Assembly: GCA_027324255.1 (NCBI GenBank)
Contig: DAHVTI010000164.1
Span: 1 to 37,291, forward strand
DNA length: 37,291 bases
Source of the DNA: Bryobacterales bacterium
GTDB lineage: Bacteria; Acidobacteriota; Terriglobia; Bryobacterales; Bryobacteraceae
Direction of reading: 5' to 3'
Part shown: in pieces, positions 23,701 to 31,366 of the stretch
How positions within the stretch are numbered: position 1 is the first letter of the stretch
Layout: every line of letters begins with the position of its first letter
Made by a program: the position numbers and the translations under genes
The notes under the pieces: model-generated
The model's input: only the letters and a program-made list of their open reading frames with translations
Told to the model about the DNA's origin: nothing
Databases searched by the model: none

Positions 23701-24248
23701 TCGTGGAAGCGGGCCTCGAGGTCGTCGGCGCGATTCACGATGCGCATGCCGCGGCCGCCGCCGCCGAAGGCGGCTTTGAGGATCAGGGGGAAGCCGATTT
23801 TGGGCGCGATCTTGCGCGCCTGCTCGAGAGAATCCACGGGGTGCCCGGTGCCGGGCAGCACCGGGACGCCGGCTTCGATGGCCAGGCGGCGGGCGGCGGT
23901 CTTGTCGCCGAGGCGCTCCAGCATGGTTTGGCTGGGCCCGATGAAGGTAATGCCGGCGGCGCCGCAGGCGCGCGGCAGCTCCGGATTTTCCGACAGGAAG
24001 CCGTAGCCGGGATGGATGGCATCGACGCACTTTTCCTTCGCCAGGGCGACGATTCCGGCCACGTCGAGATAGGCCTGGACGGGTCCCAGGCCCTGGCCGA
24101 CCAGGTAGGCTTCGTCGGCCTTGAAGCGGTGCAGGGAAAGGCGGTCCTCCTGGCTGTAAATGGCCACGGTCTGCAGCCCTAACTCATTGGCCGCACGGAA
24201 GATCCGGATCGCAATCTCACCCCGGTTCAAGGCCAGCAACTTCTTCAT
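20799..24248 (-). CDS. pyc: Pyruvate carboxylase
   Basis: This biotin enzyme carboxylates pyruvate to oxaloacetate, replenishing the TCA cycle. The 1149-aa single chain has the full domain order: biotin carboxylase (KKLLALNRGEIAIRIFRAA start, ATP-grasp loop GGGGRGMRIV, EVNPRVQVEHTVTEAVTG), carboxyltransferase (DTTMRDAHQSLMATRMRTHD, metal-binding HFHTHDTSG), allosteric/PYC_OADA region, and a C-terminal biotin carrier with VMEAMKMQT where the biotinylated lysine is about residue 1112. The ATG at 24248 is 9 codons inside the ORF track start and matches the family start. It diverges from the DUF4097 lipoprotein gene, with 66 bp between starts, and is followed within 10 bp by the oxidoreductase gene. 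Confidence 0.97.
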   Translation of the reverse strand: MKKLLALNRGEIAIRIFRAANELGLQTVAIYSQEDRLSLHRFKADEAYLVGQGLGPVQAYLDVAGIVALAKEKCVDAIHPGYGFLSENPELPRACGAAGITFIGPSQTMLERLGDKTAARRLAIEAGVPVLPGTGHPVDSLEQARKIAPKIGFPLILKAAFGGGGRGMRIVNRADDLEARFHEATAEAQAAFGNGAVFLERYVRRARHVEVQILGDCHGNIVHLWERDCSVQRRHQKVVEVAPAIGLDDGIRTALCQAAVCLCSHARYYSAGTVEFLVDSDSGEWFFIEVNPRVQVEHTVTEAVTGIDIVRAQIQIAQGLALHGEEMGLPPQEEIRVNGAAMQCRVTTEDPAKNFLPDYGKLSTYRSPAGFGVRLDGASAYGGAVITPYYDSLLVKVTTWGNNFKLACQRMDRVLREFRIRGVKTNIPFLENVVNHPSFQAGRVTTTFLEQTPDLFRFKPRQDRATRLLTYLGDVAVNGNPEMHNRIPPAVLRLPLVPEHIATPPPAGTRQLLDELGAEGFAAWTAKQKRLLMTDTTMRDAHQSLMATRMRTHDMMAIANYYAHSLSGLYSLEMWGGATFDVAMRFLHEDPWVRLRRMREAIPNICFQMLFRASNAVGYTAYPDNAVRRFVEVAAAEGMDIFRIFDSLNWLPNMRVAMEAVRRTSRVCEAAICYTGDVLDPKRDKYPLQYYVNMAKELEKMGAHILAIKDMAGLVKPYAAYKLVKALKDEIGIPIHFHTHDTSGLNAASILKAVEAGVDVADAAISSMSGSTSQPNLNSIAAALRHERARATGLDFDALNRCSDYWEAVRANYLPFDSAPRSGTADVYLHEMPGGQYTNLREQAESLGLGPRWPEIARMYADVNHAFGDIVKVTPSSKVVGDMALFLIQHGLTVHEFENLGPNHRLNIPNSVVDMFEGSLGEPAGGWPRKIASVILKGRKPRRGRPGARLAPVDFDEVHALVEKKTGHKPTETDLMSYVMYPDVFLKFDKARAAFGDLTVLPSPAFFYGLKAGEEVAVEIEPGKTLVIKFVAVGDPHPDGTRTVFFELNGQPREVTIRDRRIKAETKSQPKADPAKEGHVGAPIPGAVTSIAVELNQDVKKGDKLLVMEAMKMQTTVYAPISGKVTERLAAVGQTVEPKDLLLVITPVQ

Positions 24249-24314
24249 GAAATTCAGGCTAGCATGCGGGAACAATCGGGCTTGCCCGTCCGTAATACTT
24301 CAATTGAGGACCAT

Positions 24315-25253
24315 ATGCGACATTCCCTCCTGACGGGTTCACTGATTCTCGCTTCGCTCACTCTCATCGGCTGCGATTTCGTCGATCCCTCCGAGTGGGG
24401 AAACTCAGATCGCTACAAGCAGGACTTCTCCTCCACGCACAAGCTGGCCGCGGGCGGCCGCATCGTGCTGGAAGGATTCAACGGCTCGGTGGAAATCACG
24501 GGCTGGGACAAGGACGAGGTGGAGGTGGCGGGCACCAAGTCCGCCTCCCGCGAAGAGGTGCTGAGCGCCATGCAGGTGGACGTCACCGCCGACCCGGGCA
24601 TGGTGCGCATCCGCGCCCGCCGGCCGGACGAGCGCAACTGCAACTGCGGCGTGCGTTTCGCATTGAAGGTGCCCCGGAAAGTGGTGCTTGAAGACATCAC
24701 CACCTCCAACGGCAGCCTGCGGCTGGAATCGGTCACGGGCTCGGCCCGGATGCACAGCTCCAATGGCTCCGTGCACGTGTGGGGCGTCGAAGGCGACATC
24801 AACATCCAGACCTCCAACGGCTCCATGGACGTGGACAAGTTCAAAGGCTCGGCTGACTTGAAGACCTCCAACGGCCGCGTGAAGGCCAGCGGCATTGATG
24901 GCGCGTTTTCGGCCCGGACCTCCAACGGCTCCATCGACGCGGACGTGGATTCGCTCGACACCGGCAAGCCCGTGGTGCTTTCCAGCTCCAACGGCAGCAT
25001 CAATCTCGCGCTGGCCCGCTGGAACAACAACGAAGTGCGCGCCACCACCTCCAACTCGTCCATCAACCTGCGGCTGCCGCCCGGCGTGGCGGCAGAGGTC
25101 AGGGCGGTCACCTCCAACGGCAACATCTCCACGGATTTCGAGCTGACCACCACGCAGCTTTCCAAGACGCGCGTCAGCGGCCGCATCGGCGGCGGCGGCG
25201 CGCTGCTGGACCTGACCACCAGCAACGGCAACATTCGCCTGATGAAGCGCTGA
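24315..25253 (+). CDS. DUF4097-type beta-repeat lipoprotein
   Basis: This is a predicted lipoprotein of 312 aa. The N-terminus (RHSLLTGSLILASLTLIGC) ends in an L-I-G-C lipobox at Cys20. The body is a repetitive beta structure: nine copies of a T/S-S-N-G/S motif (for example TTSNGSLRL, QTSNGSMDV, RTSNGSIDA, TTSNGNIRL) spaced about 17-25 residues apart, as in DUF4097 adhesin-like beta-solenoids. A short cysteine pair (NCNCG) interrupts the N-terminal part. The ATG at 24315 has GAGGA 4 nt upstream and is preferred over the 24264 start, which would precede the signal peptide. The function is unknown; such proteins are thought to sit on the outer membrane or to sense the envelope. The second sulfatase gene starts 40 bp downstream. 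Confidence 0.87.
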   Translation: MRHSLLTGSLILASLTLIGCDFVDPSEWGNSDRYKQDFSSTHKLAAGGRIVLEGFNGSVEITGWDKDEVEVAGTKSASREEVLSAMQVDVTADPGMVRIRARRPDERNCNCGVRFALKVPRKVVLEDITTSNGSLRLESVTGSARMHSSNGSVHVWGVEGDINIQTSNGSMDVDKFKGSADLKTSNGRVKASGIDGAFSARTSNGSIDADVDSLDTGKPVVLSSSNGSINLALARWNNNEVRATTSNSSINLRLPPGVAAEVRAVTSNGNISTDFELTTTQLSKTRVSGRIGGGGALLDLTTSNGNIRLMKR

Positions 25254-25273
25254 AGCCCCGCCGGCGTCCCGCT

Positions 25274-25284
25274 TGCCATAAGAT
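25274..25284 (+). promoter_or_regulatory. Putative extended -10 upstream of second sulfatase
   Basis: TGCCATAAGAT resembles an extended -10 and lies 9 bp before the ATG, which would make the transcript nearly leaderless. There is no ribosome binding site before this start. The -35 region is unclear. Confidence 0.25.
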
Positions 25285-25293
25285 GGGTCTGCC

Positions 25294-26658
25294 ATGACCC
25301 GCCGTGAGTTCTGCGCCGCGCCGGCCCTGCTAAACCTGCAGCAGCGCCGGCGCCCCAACCTGATTTTCCTGCTGGGCGACGATCACCGCTGGGACGCACT
25401 CGGCTGCATGGGCAATCCGCGCGTACACACGCCCAACATCGATTCGCTCTCGCGCTCCGGCGTCACTTTCCGGCGCCATTTCGTCACCACCGCCATCTGC
25501 GTCACTTCGCGCGCCAGCATCTTCACCGGCCAGTGGGCGCGCACCCACCAGGTAGTGGAATTCAACCGGCAGTTCACGGCGGAGCAGCATACCCACACCT
25601 ATCCCGGGGTGCTGCGCGCCGCCGGCTACCGCACGGGATTTATCGGCAAGTACGGCCTGGACAAGCCGCCCGCGCCCAAGGAGCAGTTCGACTACTGGGC
25701 GGGCTTCCTGGGCCAGGGCCGGTATTTTCCGCAGGGCGAGCCGGGGCCGCACCTGACGGACATCCTGACGGGGCAGGCCCGCGAATTCCTGAACGGGGCG
25801 AAGGCGGGCCAGCCGTTCTGCCTGTCCGTCTCCTACAAGGCGCCGCACGTGCAGGACGACGACCCGCGCCAGTTCCTGCCCGCGCCCGAAGACATGCCGC
25901 GCTACGCCCAGGTGCGTATGCCCGTGCCGAAGACGATGGACTCGGACGCCATCACGCACCTGCCGCTGAGCGTGCAGGGCTCAGAGGGCCGCCGCCGCTG
26001 GGCCGTGCGCTTCTCGACGCCCGAGCTGTTCCAGCGCTCGGTGCGCAACTACTATGCGCTGATCACGGGCGTGGACCGCTCCGTGGGCACGATCCTGGCC
26101 GAACTGGACCGTCTGGGCCTGCGCGACAACACGATCCTGGTCTACACCGGCGACAACGGATTCTACCTGGGCGAGCACGGGCTGGCCGGCAAGTGGTTCA
26201 TGCACGAAGAGTCCATCCGCGTGCCGCTGATCGCCAGCGGACCGGGCATCGCCGCCGGCCGGAGCGTGGATGCGATGACGCTCAACGTCGATCTGGCCCC
26301 CACGCTGGTGGATCTGGCCGGCGCATCCGTGCCCGCTGCCATGCAGGGCACGGCGCTGACCTCCTGGCTGCGCGGCTCGGCGCCGGCGCGCTGGCGCACG
26401 GAGTGGTTCTTCGAGCACCGCGTCCGGGCCAACGGCTGGATCCCGCCCACCGAGGGCATCCGCACCGAGCGCTGGAAGTATACGCAGTATCCGGAAGAGC
26501 AGCCCGTCTTCGAAGAACTCTACGACCTGCAGGCGGATCCGCTGGAAGAGCGCAACCTGGCGCACTACCCGGCGCAGGCGGGCGTGCTCGCGCAATTGCG
26601 CGGCCGGCGCCAGGCCTGGATCCGGTCGCTCGATCAGGACCGCCGTCCGGCCGGCTGA
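25294..26658 (+). CDS. Sulfatase with non-canonical CxTxR active-site motif
   Basis: This 454-aa protein belongs to the S1 sulfatase family. PNLIFLLGDDHRWDALGC holds the first metal-binding aspartates, TGDNGFYLGEHG the second metal site, and FIGKYGLDKPP the conserved lysine. The modification motif reads Cys69-Val-Thr-Ser-Arg73, with threonine where FGE substrates usually have proline or alanine. The C-terminal EELYDLQADPLEERNLA is typical. The N-terminus MTRREFCAAPALLNL looks like a degenerate or short Tat signal; the hydrophobic stretch is brief, so export is uncertain. Its stop is directly abutted by the stop of the convergent Ig-repeat gene (26658/26659). The substrate is unknown. Confidence 0.92.
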   Translation: MTRREFCAAPALLNLQQRRRPNLIFLLGDDHRWDALGCMGNPRVHTPNIDSLSRSGVTFRRHFVTTAICVTSRASIFTGQWARTHQVVEFNRQFTAEQHTHTYPGVLRAAGYRTGFIGKYGLDKPPAPKEQFDYWAGFLGQGRYFPQGEPGPHLTDILTGQAREFLNGAKAGQPFCLSVSYKAPHVQDDDPRQFLPAPEDMPRYAQVRMPVPKTMDSDAITHLPLSVQGSEGRRRWAVRFSTPELFQRSVRNYYALITGVDRSVGTILAELDRLGLRDNTILVYTGDNGFYLGEHGLAGKWFMHEESIRVPLIASGPGIAAGRSVDAMTLNVDLAPTLVDLAGASVPAAMQGTALTSWLRGSAPARWRTEWFFEHRVRANGWIPPTEGIRTERWKYTQYPEEQPVFEELYDLQADPLEERNLAHYPAQAGVLAQLRGRRQAWIRSLDQDRRPAG

Positions 26659-29487
26659 CTAACGCACGGCCACGGGCACGGAGGTGAAACTCAAAGTGGG
26701 GTTGAAGCGCAGCCCCAGTGCGGCCAGCCCGGCCGTCTGGCTGCTGAGAAACTCCACCACGCCGCGCCGACCGCTGAGCACAGGGTACTTGTCGGGCAAC
26801 GAGAACGAGGTGTGGCCGCTGCCGGCTACGGACAACGTGTCGCGGCCGATCTCGACGCCGCTCTCGTCGCGCCAGATGGCGGTGACCGACGCCTGGGCGG
26901 CCGCCAGGTTCACCAGCGCCACGCCGGTGGAGTAACCCGTGAGGTTGTCGAAGGGCACTAGCACGCCGCCCTGCCCGCGCGTCTCCAGCGGCGAGGTGCC
27001 TTCGGAGTCGCGGCCGTCGCCGCCGCGCTGACGGAAGATGGCGTAGCCGGAGACCGGCGCCGAGGCCTGCACTTCGGCCCAGCCCACTACCGTCGCCGAA
27101 ATTTGCGCGTCGAGCTCGATCAGCAGGCTGCTGCTGGCGGGCATGGCGCGCTCCACGCTGGAGCCGACGAGCGTGGTGGACTGCCCGCCCTGCGTCACGA
27201 CGTAAGGCAGCTCGAGCGCCAGGCCGTCCTCGCTGACGAACACCACGCGCACCTGCGCGTTGGCTGCCTGCACGTTGACGAGGTTGATGCTGGTTTTCCA
27301 GCCGCCGCCGGTGGCCAGTTGCGAGATGACGCCCACGCGGGACATCGTGCCCGCGGCCTGAATCTCGATGGCGAGCACGGCGGTGGCCGTCGCGCCCGCC
27401 GAATCCGTGACGCGCGTCGCGAAGAAAGACGCCCCGGCCAACGTGGGCGTGCCGGAGAGCACACCCGCCGCGGAGAGCGTCATGCCCGGCGGCAGCGAGC
27501 CGGAACTCAACACCCACGTGTAGGGAGCGGTGCCGCCGCTGACGGCCAGCGATTGTTGATAGGGGACGCCGGCCGTGCCCTTGGGCAGGGTGGAGGTCGT
27601 CACCGTCAGGCCGCCCGAGATGGCGCCTGAGATGGTGATGGTGAAGGACTGCGTGACCTGCGCGGCGCGCGAATCCGTGACGCGCGCGGAGAAAGTGGAA
27701 GCCCCGATTGCCAGCGGTGTGCCGGAGATCAGTCCGTCGCTGGCCAGCGCCAGCCCCGCGGGCAGCAACCCGCCGGCCTGCGACCAGGTGTAGGGCGGCA
27801 CGCCGCCGCCGGCCGCCAGCCGCTGGCTGTATGTGGCGCCCACTACCCCGCCGGGCAGCGGGCCGGTGGTGGTGATGGCCAGCGCCTGCGATGGGCCCGT
27901 GGCCACCACCATGGTGAAGAACTGGAACGCCACCTTGCCCGCGCTGTCGCTCAACTGCACCGTGAACGTAGTGCTGCCGGCCGCCAGTGCCGTTCCGCTG
28001 ATCACGCCGCCGGAAGAGAGCGTCAGCCCCGCCGGCAGTTGGCTGGCGACGATGCCGCCGGTGGCCAGAGTCCAGGTGTAAGGCGGCACGCCGCCGGCGG
28101 CGGTGAGCGTCTGCGAATAGGGCGCGCCCACGATGGCGTTGGGCAGCGTCACGGTGGCCACGGCCAGTCCGGCCCCGATGGTCAGGCCGACCGCACCCGT
28201 CGCCGTAGCCACGGTGCTGTCGGTGACGCGCACGGTGAACGTGTAGCTGCCGCCGGCGGCCGGAATGCCGCTGACGGTTCCGTTCGTGCCTACGCTGACG
28301 CCGCCGGGCAGAGCTCCTGACACGTACTGCCAGCTATAGGGCGGCGCGCCGCCCGTCGCTCCCAGGTTCTGGCTGTAGGGCACGCCCGCGGTGCCGGCGG
28401 GCAAAGTGGTGCTGGTCACGGCAAGCCCCGGCGCAGTGCCCAGAATGGTGACCTGATAGGAGGCGTAGTTCGCGCCGGCCGACACGCGCACTTCGTAGGT
28501 GCCCGGCGTCGGCCCCAACTGCACGCCGGCGGACACCAGGCCCGACGCGTCCGCCGTGGTCAAGGGACTGATCAGGGAGACGCTGCCTGGCGGGATCGCC
28601 GACCACACGGCCGTCGCACCCGGCAGAGGCGTGCCTGAAGCGTTCTGCAGGCGCGCGCTCAGGCGCAGCGGAAGCTGCTGCCCCGGCTGGCCGCTCTGCC
28701 GGTCGCCCTGCACGATGACGGGAATCGGGTCTCCGGCCGTCACCTGCAACTGGGCACGGAACGTCACCAGGTTGCCGACGTCGATGACCAGTTCCGTCGT
28801 GCCCGGCAGGCCCAGGGCGAGCAGTTCGCACGAAGCGAAGCCGTCCGCGCCGGTCAGCACCGTGCCGCCTGTACAGGAAGCCACCGGCCCGGCGGCAGGA
28901 TCCTGATTCACCGATTTCACCGTCACGCCGACGCCCGGGATCGGCAGCCCGGGTGACACTCCGATGCCGCCCGTGGTCACCACCACCGCGCGCACGGCGT
29001 CAGCCACGCGCCCGCCGGACTGCACGGCGATAGGCCCGGAGCCCTGCGCCGGCTTGATCAATTGCACGTCCGGCTGCGGGTTGAATGAGCCTGAAAGGTA
29101 AGGGTAGGAGACGAGCGAAAACGTCACGTTGCCCACGTCGCTGGCGGCCGTCACCGTGTACTGCCGGTATGGCACGCCCGGCCCGATCTCCCCGCCCGGC
29201 ACCCAGGTGAGCGAGGCGTAGCCGTTGGCGTCGGTGGACACCACTTTCGGGCTGGCGTAGCTGATGCCGCCCACGTCGCTCCAGGTGACTGTGCGCCCGG
29301 CCACCGGCCGGCCGGCCGAATCCACGGCCTGCACCACCAGCGGCTGCGTGAAGGCATAGAAAAGCTGCACCAGTTGCCCGTCGCCGGAGATCTTCTGCAG
29401 CCGGGACTGCCCGGCCGCCGGCAGTGCCGCCAGCAACAGCGCCCACAACAGCGCCGCGAACGAAGTTCGTGAAAGCATCAAGTTCAT
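26659..29487 (-). CDS. Large secreted protein with putative Ig (He_PIG) repeats
   Basis: This secreted protein of 942 aa starts with a signal peptide (SFAALLWALLLAALPAAGQS). It has an N-terminal Ig-like region (VQAVDSAGRPVAGRTVTW and a second Big-1-like unit around LSARLQNASGTPLPGATAVW), then four putative-Ig repeats of about 85-95 residues, each with a GVPYSQ-L-A-GG-PPYTW and LP-G-LS-G-ISGTP pattern, then about 220 residues of beta-rich sequence (GWKTSINLVNVQAANAQVRV and GYSTGVALVNLAAAQASVT) common at the C-terminus of such proteins in acidobacteria. No catalytic motif is visible, so adhesion or surface display is the likely role. I prefer the ATG at 29487, which brings the signal peptide to the start. 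It diverges from the class V aminotransferase. Confidence 0.86.
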   Translation of the reverse strand: MNLMLSRTSFAALLWALLLAALPAAGQSRLQKISGDGQLVQLFYAFTQPLVVQAVDSAGRPVAGRTVTWSDVGGISYASPKVVSTDANGYASLTWVPGGEIGPGVPYRQYTVTAASDVGNVTFSLVSYPYLSGSFNPQPDVQLIKPAQGSGPIAVQSGGRVADAVRAVVVTTGGIGVSPGLPIPGVGVTVKSVNQDPAAGPVASCTGGTVLTGADGFASCELLALGLPGTTELVIDVGNLVTFRAQLQVTAGDPIPVIVQGDRQSGQPGQQLPLRLSARLQNASGTPLPGATAVWSAIPPGSVSLISPLTTADASGLVSAGVQLGPTPGTYEVRVSAGANYASYQVTILGTAPGLAVTSTTLPAGTAGVPYSQNLGATGGAPPYSWQYVSGALPGGVSVGTNGTVSGIPAAGGSYTFTVRVTDSTVATATGAVGLTIGAGLAVATVTLPNAIVGAPYSQTLTAAGGVPPYTWTLATGGIVASQLPAGLTLSSGGVISGTALAAGSTTFTVQLSDSAGKVAFQFFTMVVATGPSQALAITTTGPLPGGVVGATYSQRLAAGGGVPPYTWSQAGGLLPAGLALASDGLISGTPLAIGASTFSARVTDSRAAQVTQSFTITISGAISGGLTVTTSTLPKGTAGVPYQQSLAVSGGTAPYTWVLSSGSLPPGMTLSAAGVLSGTPTLAGASFFATRVTDSAGATATAVLAIEIQAAGTMSRVGVISQLATGGGWKTSINLVNVQAANAQVRVVFVSEDGLALELPYVVTQGGQSTTLVGSSVERAMPASSSLLIELDAQISATVVGWAEVQASAPVSGYAIFRQRGGDGRDSEGTSPLETRGQGGVLVPFDNLTGYSTGVALVNLAAAQASVTAIWRDESGVEIGRDTLSVAGSGHTSFSLPDKYPVLSGRRGVVEFLSSQTAGLAALGLRFNPTLSFTSVPVAVR

Positions 29488-29557
29488 TTTACGGGACACC
29501 ACCCCAGGACTCCCTCCGCGCAATTGCCCTTTCCTCGCCCTAAGTGCACCTTAGTCC

Positions 29558-29582
29558 CGGAAAATTTGCAGTAGATTTTCCG
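29558..29582. promoter_or_regulatory. Inverted repeat in divergent promoter region
   Basis: CGGAAAAT (29558-29565) and ATTTTCCG (29575-29582) are perfect 8-bp arms around a 9-nt spacer. The repeat lies in the 185-bp region between the starts of the Ig-repeat gene and the aminotransferase gene. It could be an operator or an RNA hairpin; a T-containing tail (TTTCT) follows on the plus strand, but a terminator is unlikely between divergent starts. Confidence 0.5.
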
Positions 29583-29672
29583 TTTCTCCGCCTCATTCCA
29601 CCAACCTGCTTCTGTTAAACCCGGCCGCCGCGAAATTCTCTCGCTCCGGAAGTGGCGTTAGACTGGACTACT

Positions 29673-30914
29673 ATGAACAGGCGTCACTGGATGGCGGCAT
29701 CGATGTTCGGCCTGGCTCGCGCCACGGGCGAAGTGAAACCCCTGCCCGAGGCGGGCCTCAGGACCACCGACCCGGAGGCCTACTGGCTGAAGATCCGCAA
29801 GGACCAGTTCTTCCTGCCGGAATGGCGCGCCTTCCTGAACAACGGCAGCCTGGGCGTCGCGCCGCGGCCCGTGGTGGCCGCCGTGACGGAGTTCCTGGAA
29901 AACGCCGCCGCGCTCACCAGCGACGAGTACCCGCGCTGGGGCTACGAAACGCTGGACGCCGAGCGCGCGGAGATGGCCGGGTTCCTGGGCTGCAAGAAGG
30001 ACGAGCTGGCCTTCACGCACTGCGCCACCGAAGGCATCAGCACCGTCGCCATGGGCCTCGACCTGAAGGCCGGCGACGAAGTGCTGCTGACGGACCACGA
30101 GCACCCCAGCGGCAAGGCCGGCTGGCAGCAGCGCGCGCAACGCCACGGCATCACGCTCCGCGAAGTGCCGATCCCCCATCCGCCGCGCGACTCCGCGCAA
30201 CTGGCCGAGCTGATGATCAAAGCCATCGGGCCCAAGACGCGCGTACTGAGCTTCAGTGGCATCATCAGCCCCACCGGCGTCGTCATGCCCGTGCGCGAAA
30301 TCTGCGACGCGGCCCGCGCGCGCGGCGTCGTCACCTTCGTCGACGGCGCCCACATGAACGGGCAGATTCCGCTGCAGCTCTCCGAGCTCGGCTGCGACTA
30401 CTTCGCCGGCAGCCCGCACAAGTGGATGTTCGCCCCCGCCGGCTGCGGCATTCTCTACATCCGCGAGGAGAACCTGGACCGCCTGTGGCCCTCCATCGTC
30501 ACCGGCGACTGGGACAATAAGCCGCTGAAGGCGGCGCGCTTCATGAAGGTGGGCACGAACAACCGCGCCACCATCGTCGGCATGATGGCCGGGCTGCGCT
30601 TCCTGAAAGCGCTTGGGCCGGATAACGTCTACGCCCGCATCCACGACTTGGCGCGCAGGAACTACGCCATGGCCGCCGCGCGGCCGCACCTGGAGATCCT
30701 GAGCAGCGCCGACCACCGCCTGTACGGCTCGCTGGTGACCATCGGCTTCAAGGGCGCCAAGCTCGACGACCTGTGGAAGAAGGCGCGCGAGCGCAAGATC
30801 TGGGTGTACGGCTCGCCGCAGCTCCGCCTTTCGACGCACATCCACACGCGCGTGGCGGACCTGGAAGCGTTCTACTCGCTCGTGGACGAGGTCCTGCTCG
30901 GCAAGAAGGGCTAA
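29673..30914 (+). CDS. Tat-signal class V aminotransferase (isopenicillin N epimerase-like)
   Basis: This 413-aa PLP enzyme has fold type I and belongs to the class V aminotransferase/cysteine desulfurase/epimerase group. FLNNGSLGVAPRPVV and FTHCATEGISTVAMGL form the cofactor phosphate pocket, FVDGAHMNGQIPL carries the PLP aspartate and histidine, and AGSPHKWMFAPAGCGILY the Schiff-base lysine. With the ATG at 29673 the protein begins NRRHWMAASMFGLARATG, a plausible twin-arginine signal, which supports that start over 29652. Export of a PLP enzyme would require folding before transport, which the Tat route allows. The PNPOx-fold gene starts 7 bp downstream in the same operon. The substrate is unknown. 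Confidence 0.9.
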   Translation: MNRRHWMAASMFGLARATGEVKPLPEAGLRTTDPEAYWLKIRKDQFFLPEWRAFLNNGSLGVAPRPVVAAVTEFLENAAALTSDEYPRWGYETLDAERAEMAGFLGCKKDELAFTHCATEGISTVAMGLDLKAGDEVLLTDHEHPSGKAGWQQRAQRHGITLREVPIPHPPRDSAQLAELMIKAIGPKTRVLSFSGIISPTGVVMPVREICDAARARGVVTFVDGAHMNGQIPLQLSELGCDYFAGSPHKWMFAPAGCGILYIREENLDRLWPSIVTGDWDNKPLKAARFMKVGTNNRATIVGMMAGLRFLKALGPDNVYARIHDLARRNYAMAAARPHLEILSSADHRLYGSLVTIGFKGAKLDDLWKKARERKIWVYGSPQLRLSTHIHTRVADLEAFYSLVDEVLLGKKG

Positions 30915-30921
30915 AGGGCGC

Positions 30922-31359
30922 ATGACGGACCGCGAAGCCGCGGCAGAGTTGCTCGCCTCGCAACACACGCTGGTGCTCGCCACGACATCGGCCGGCGGCA
31001 CGCCGCACAGCGCGCCGCTGTTCTACATCGCGGGCGAAGGGATGCGGCTCTACTGGCTCTCTTCGCCGCGCAGCGCGCACAGCCGCGGCCTGGCGCGCGG
31101 CGCGTCGGTGGCCGTGTTCCAGCCGGCCTCGGACTGGCGGGACATCCGCGGCGTCCAGCTATGGGGCACGGCGCGCGCCGTGCGCGGCGTGCGGGAGAAG
31201 GCGCAGGTGCTCGAACGCTACCGCCGGCGCTTTTCGCTGGGCGCCGAGTTCGCGCCGGCGATCGCCCTCAGCCGCCTGTACGTTTTCGAGCCCGTGCGCG
31301 GGCGCTACATCGACAACTCGCGCGGCTTCGGCTACCGGGCCGAGTTTACGCTGCCCTGA
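30922..31359 (+). CDS. Pyridoxamine 5'-phosphate oxidase-fold protein
   Basis: This small 145-aa protein has the FMN-binding split-barrel fold of the PNPOx-like superfamily. TLVLATTSAGGTPHSAPLFYI is the characteristic first beta hairpin, RLYWLSSPRSAHSRGL and ASVAVFQP follow in the expected order, and VQLWGTARAV is the central strand. It lacks the full substrate-binding C-terminus of true PdxH, so it is probably a general flavin or haem-binding family member and not a B6 oxidase. It begins 7 bp after the PLP aminotransferase gene, which makes a B6-related role tempting but unproven. It converges on the symporter gene with a 7-bp gap. Confidence 0.84.
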   Translation: MTDREAAAELLASQHTLVLATTSAGGTPHSAPLFYIAGEGMRLYWLSSPRSAHSRGLARGASVAVFQPASDWRDIRGVQLWGTARAVRGVREKAQVLERYRRRFSLGAEFAPAIALSRLYVFEPVRGRYIDNSRGFGYRAEFTLP

Positions 31360-31366
31360 TGCGGGA

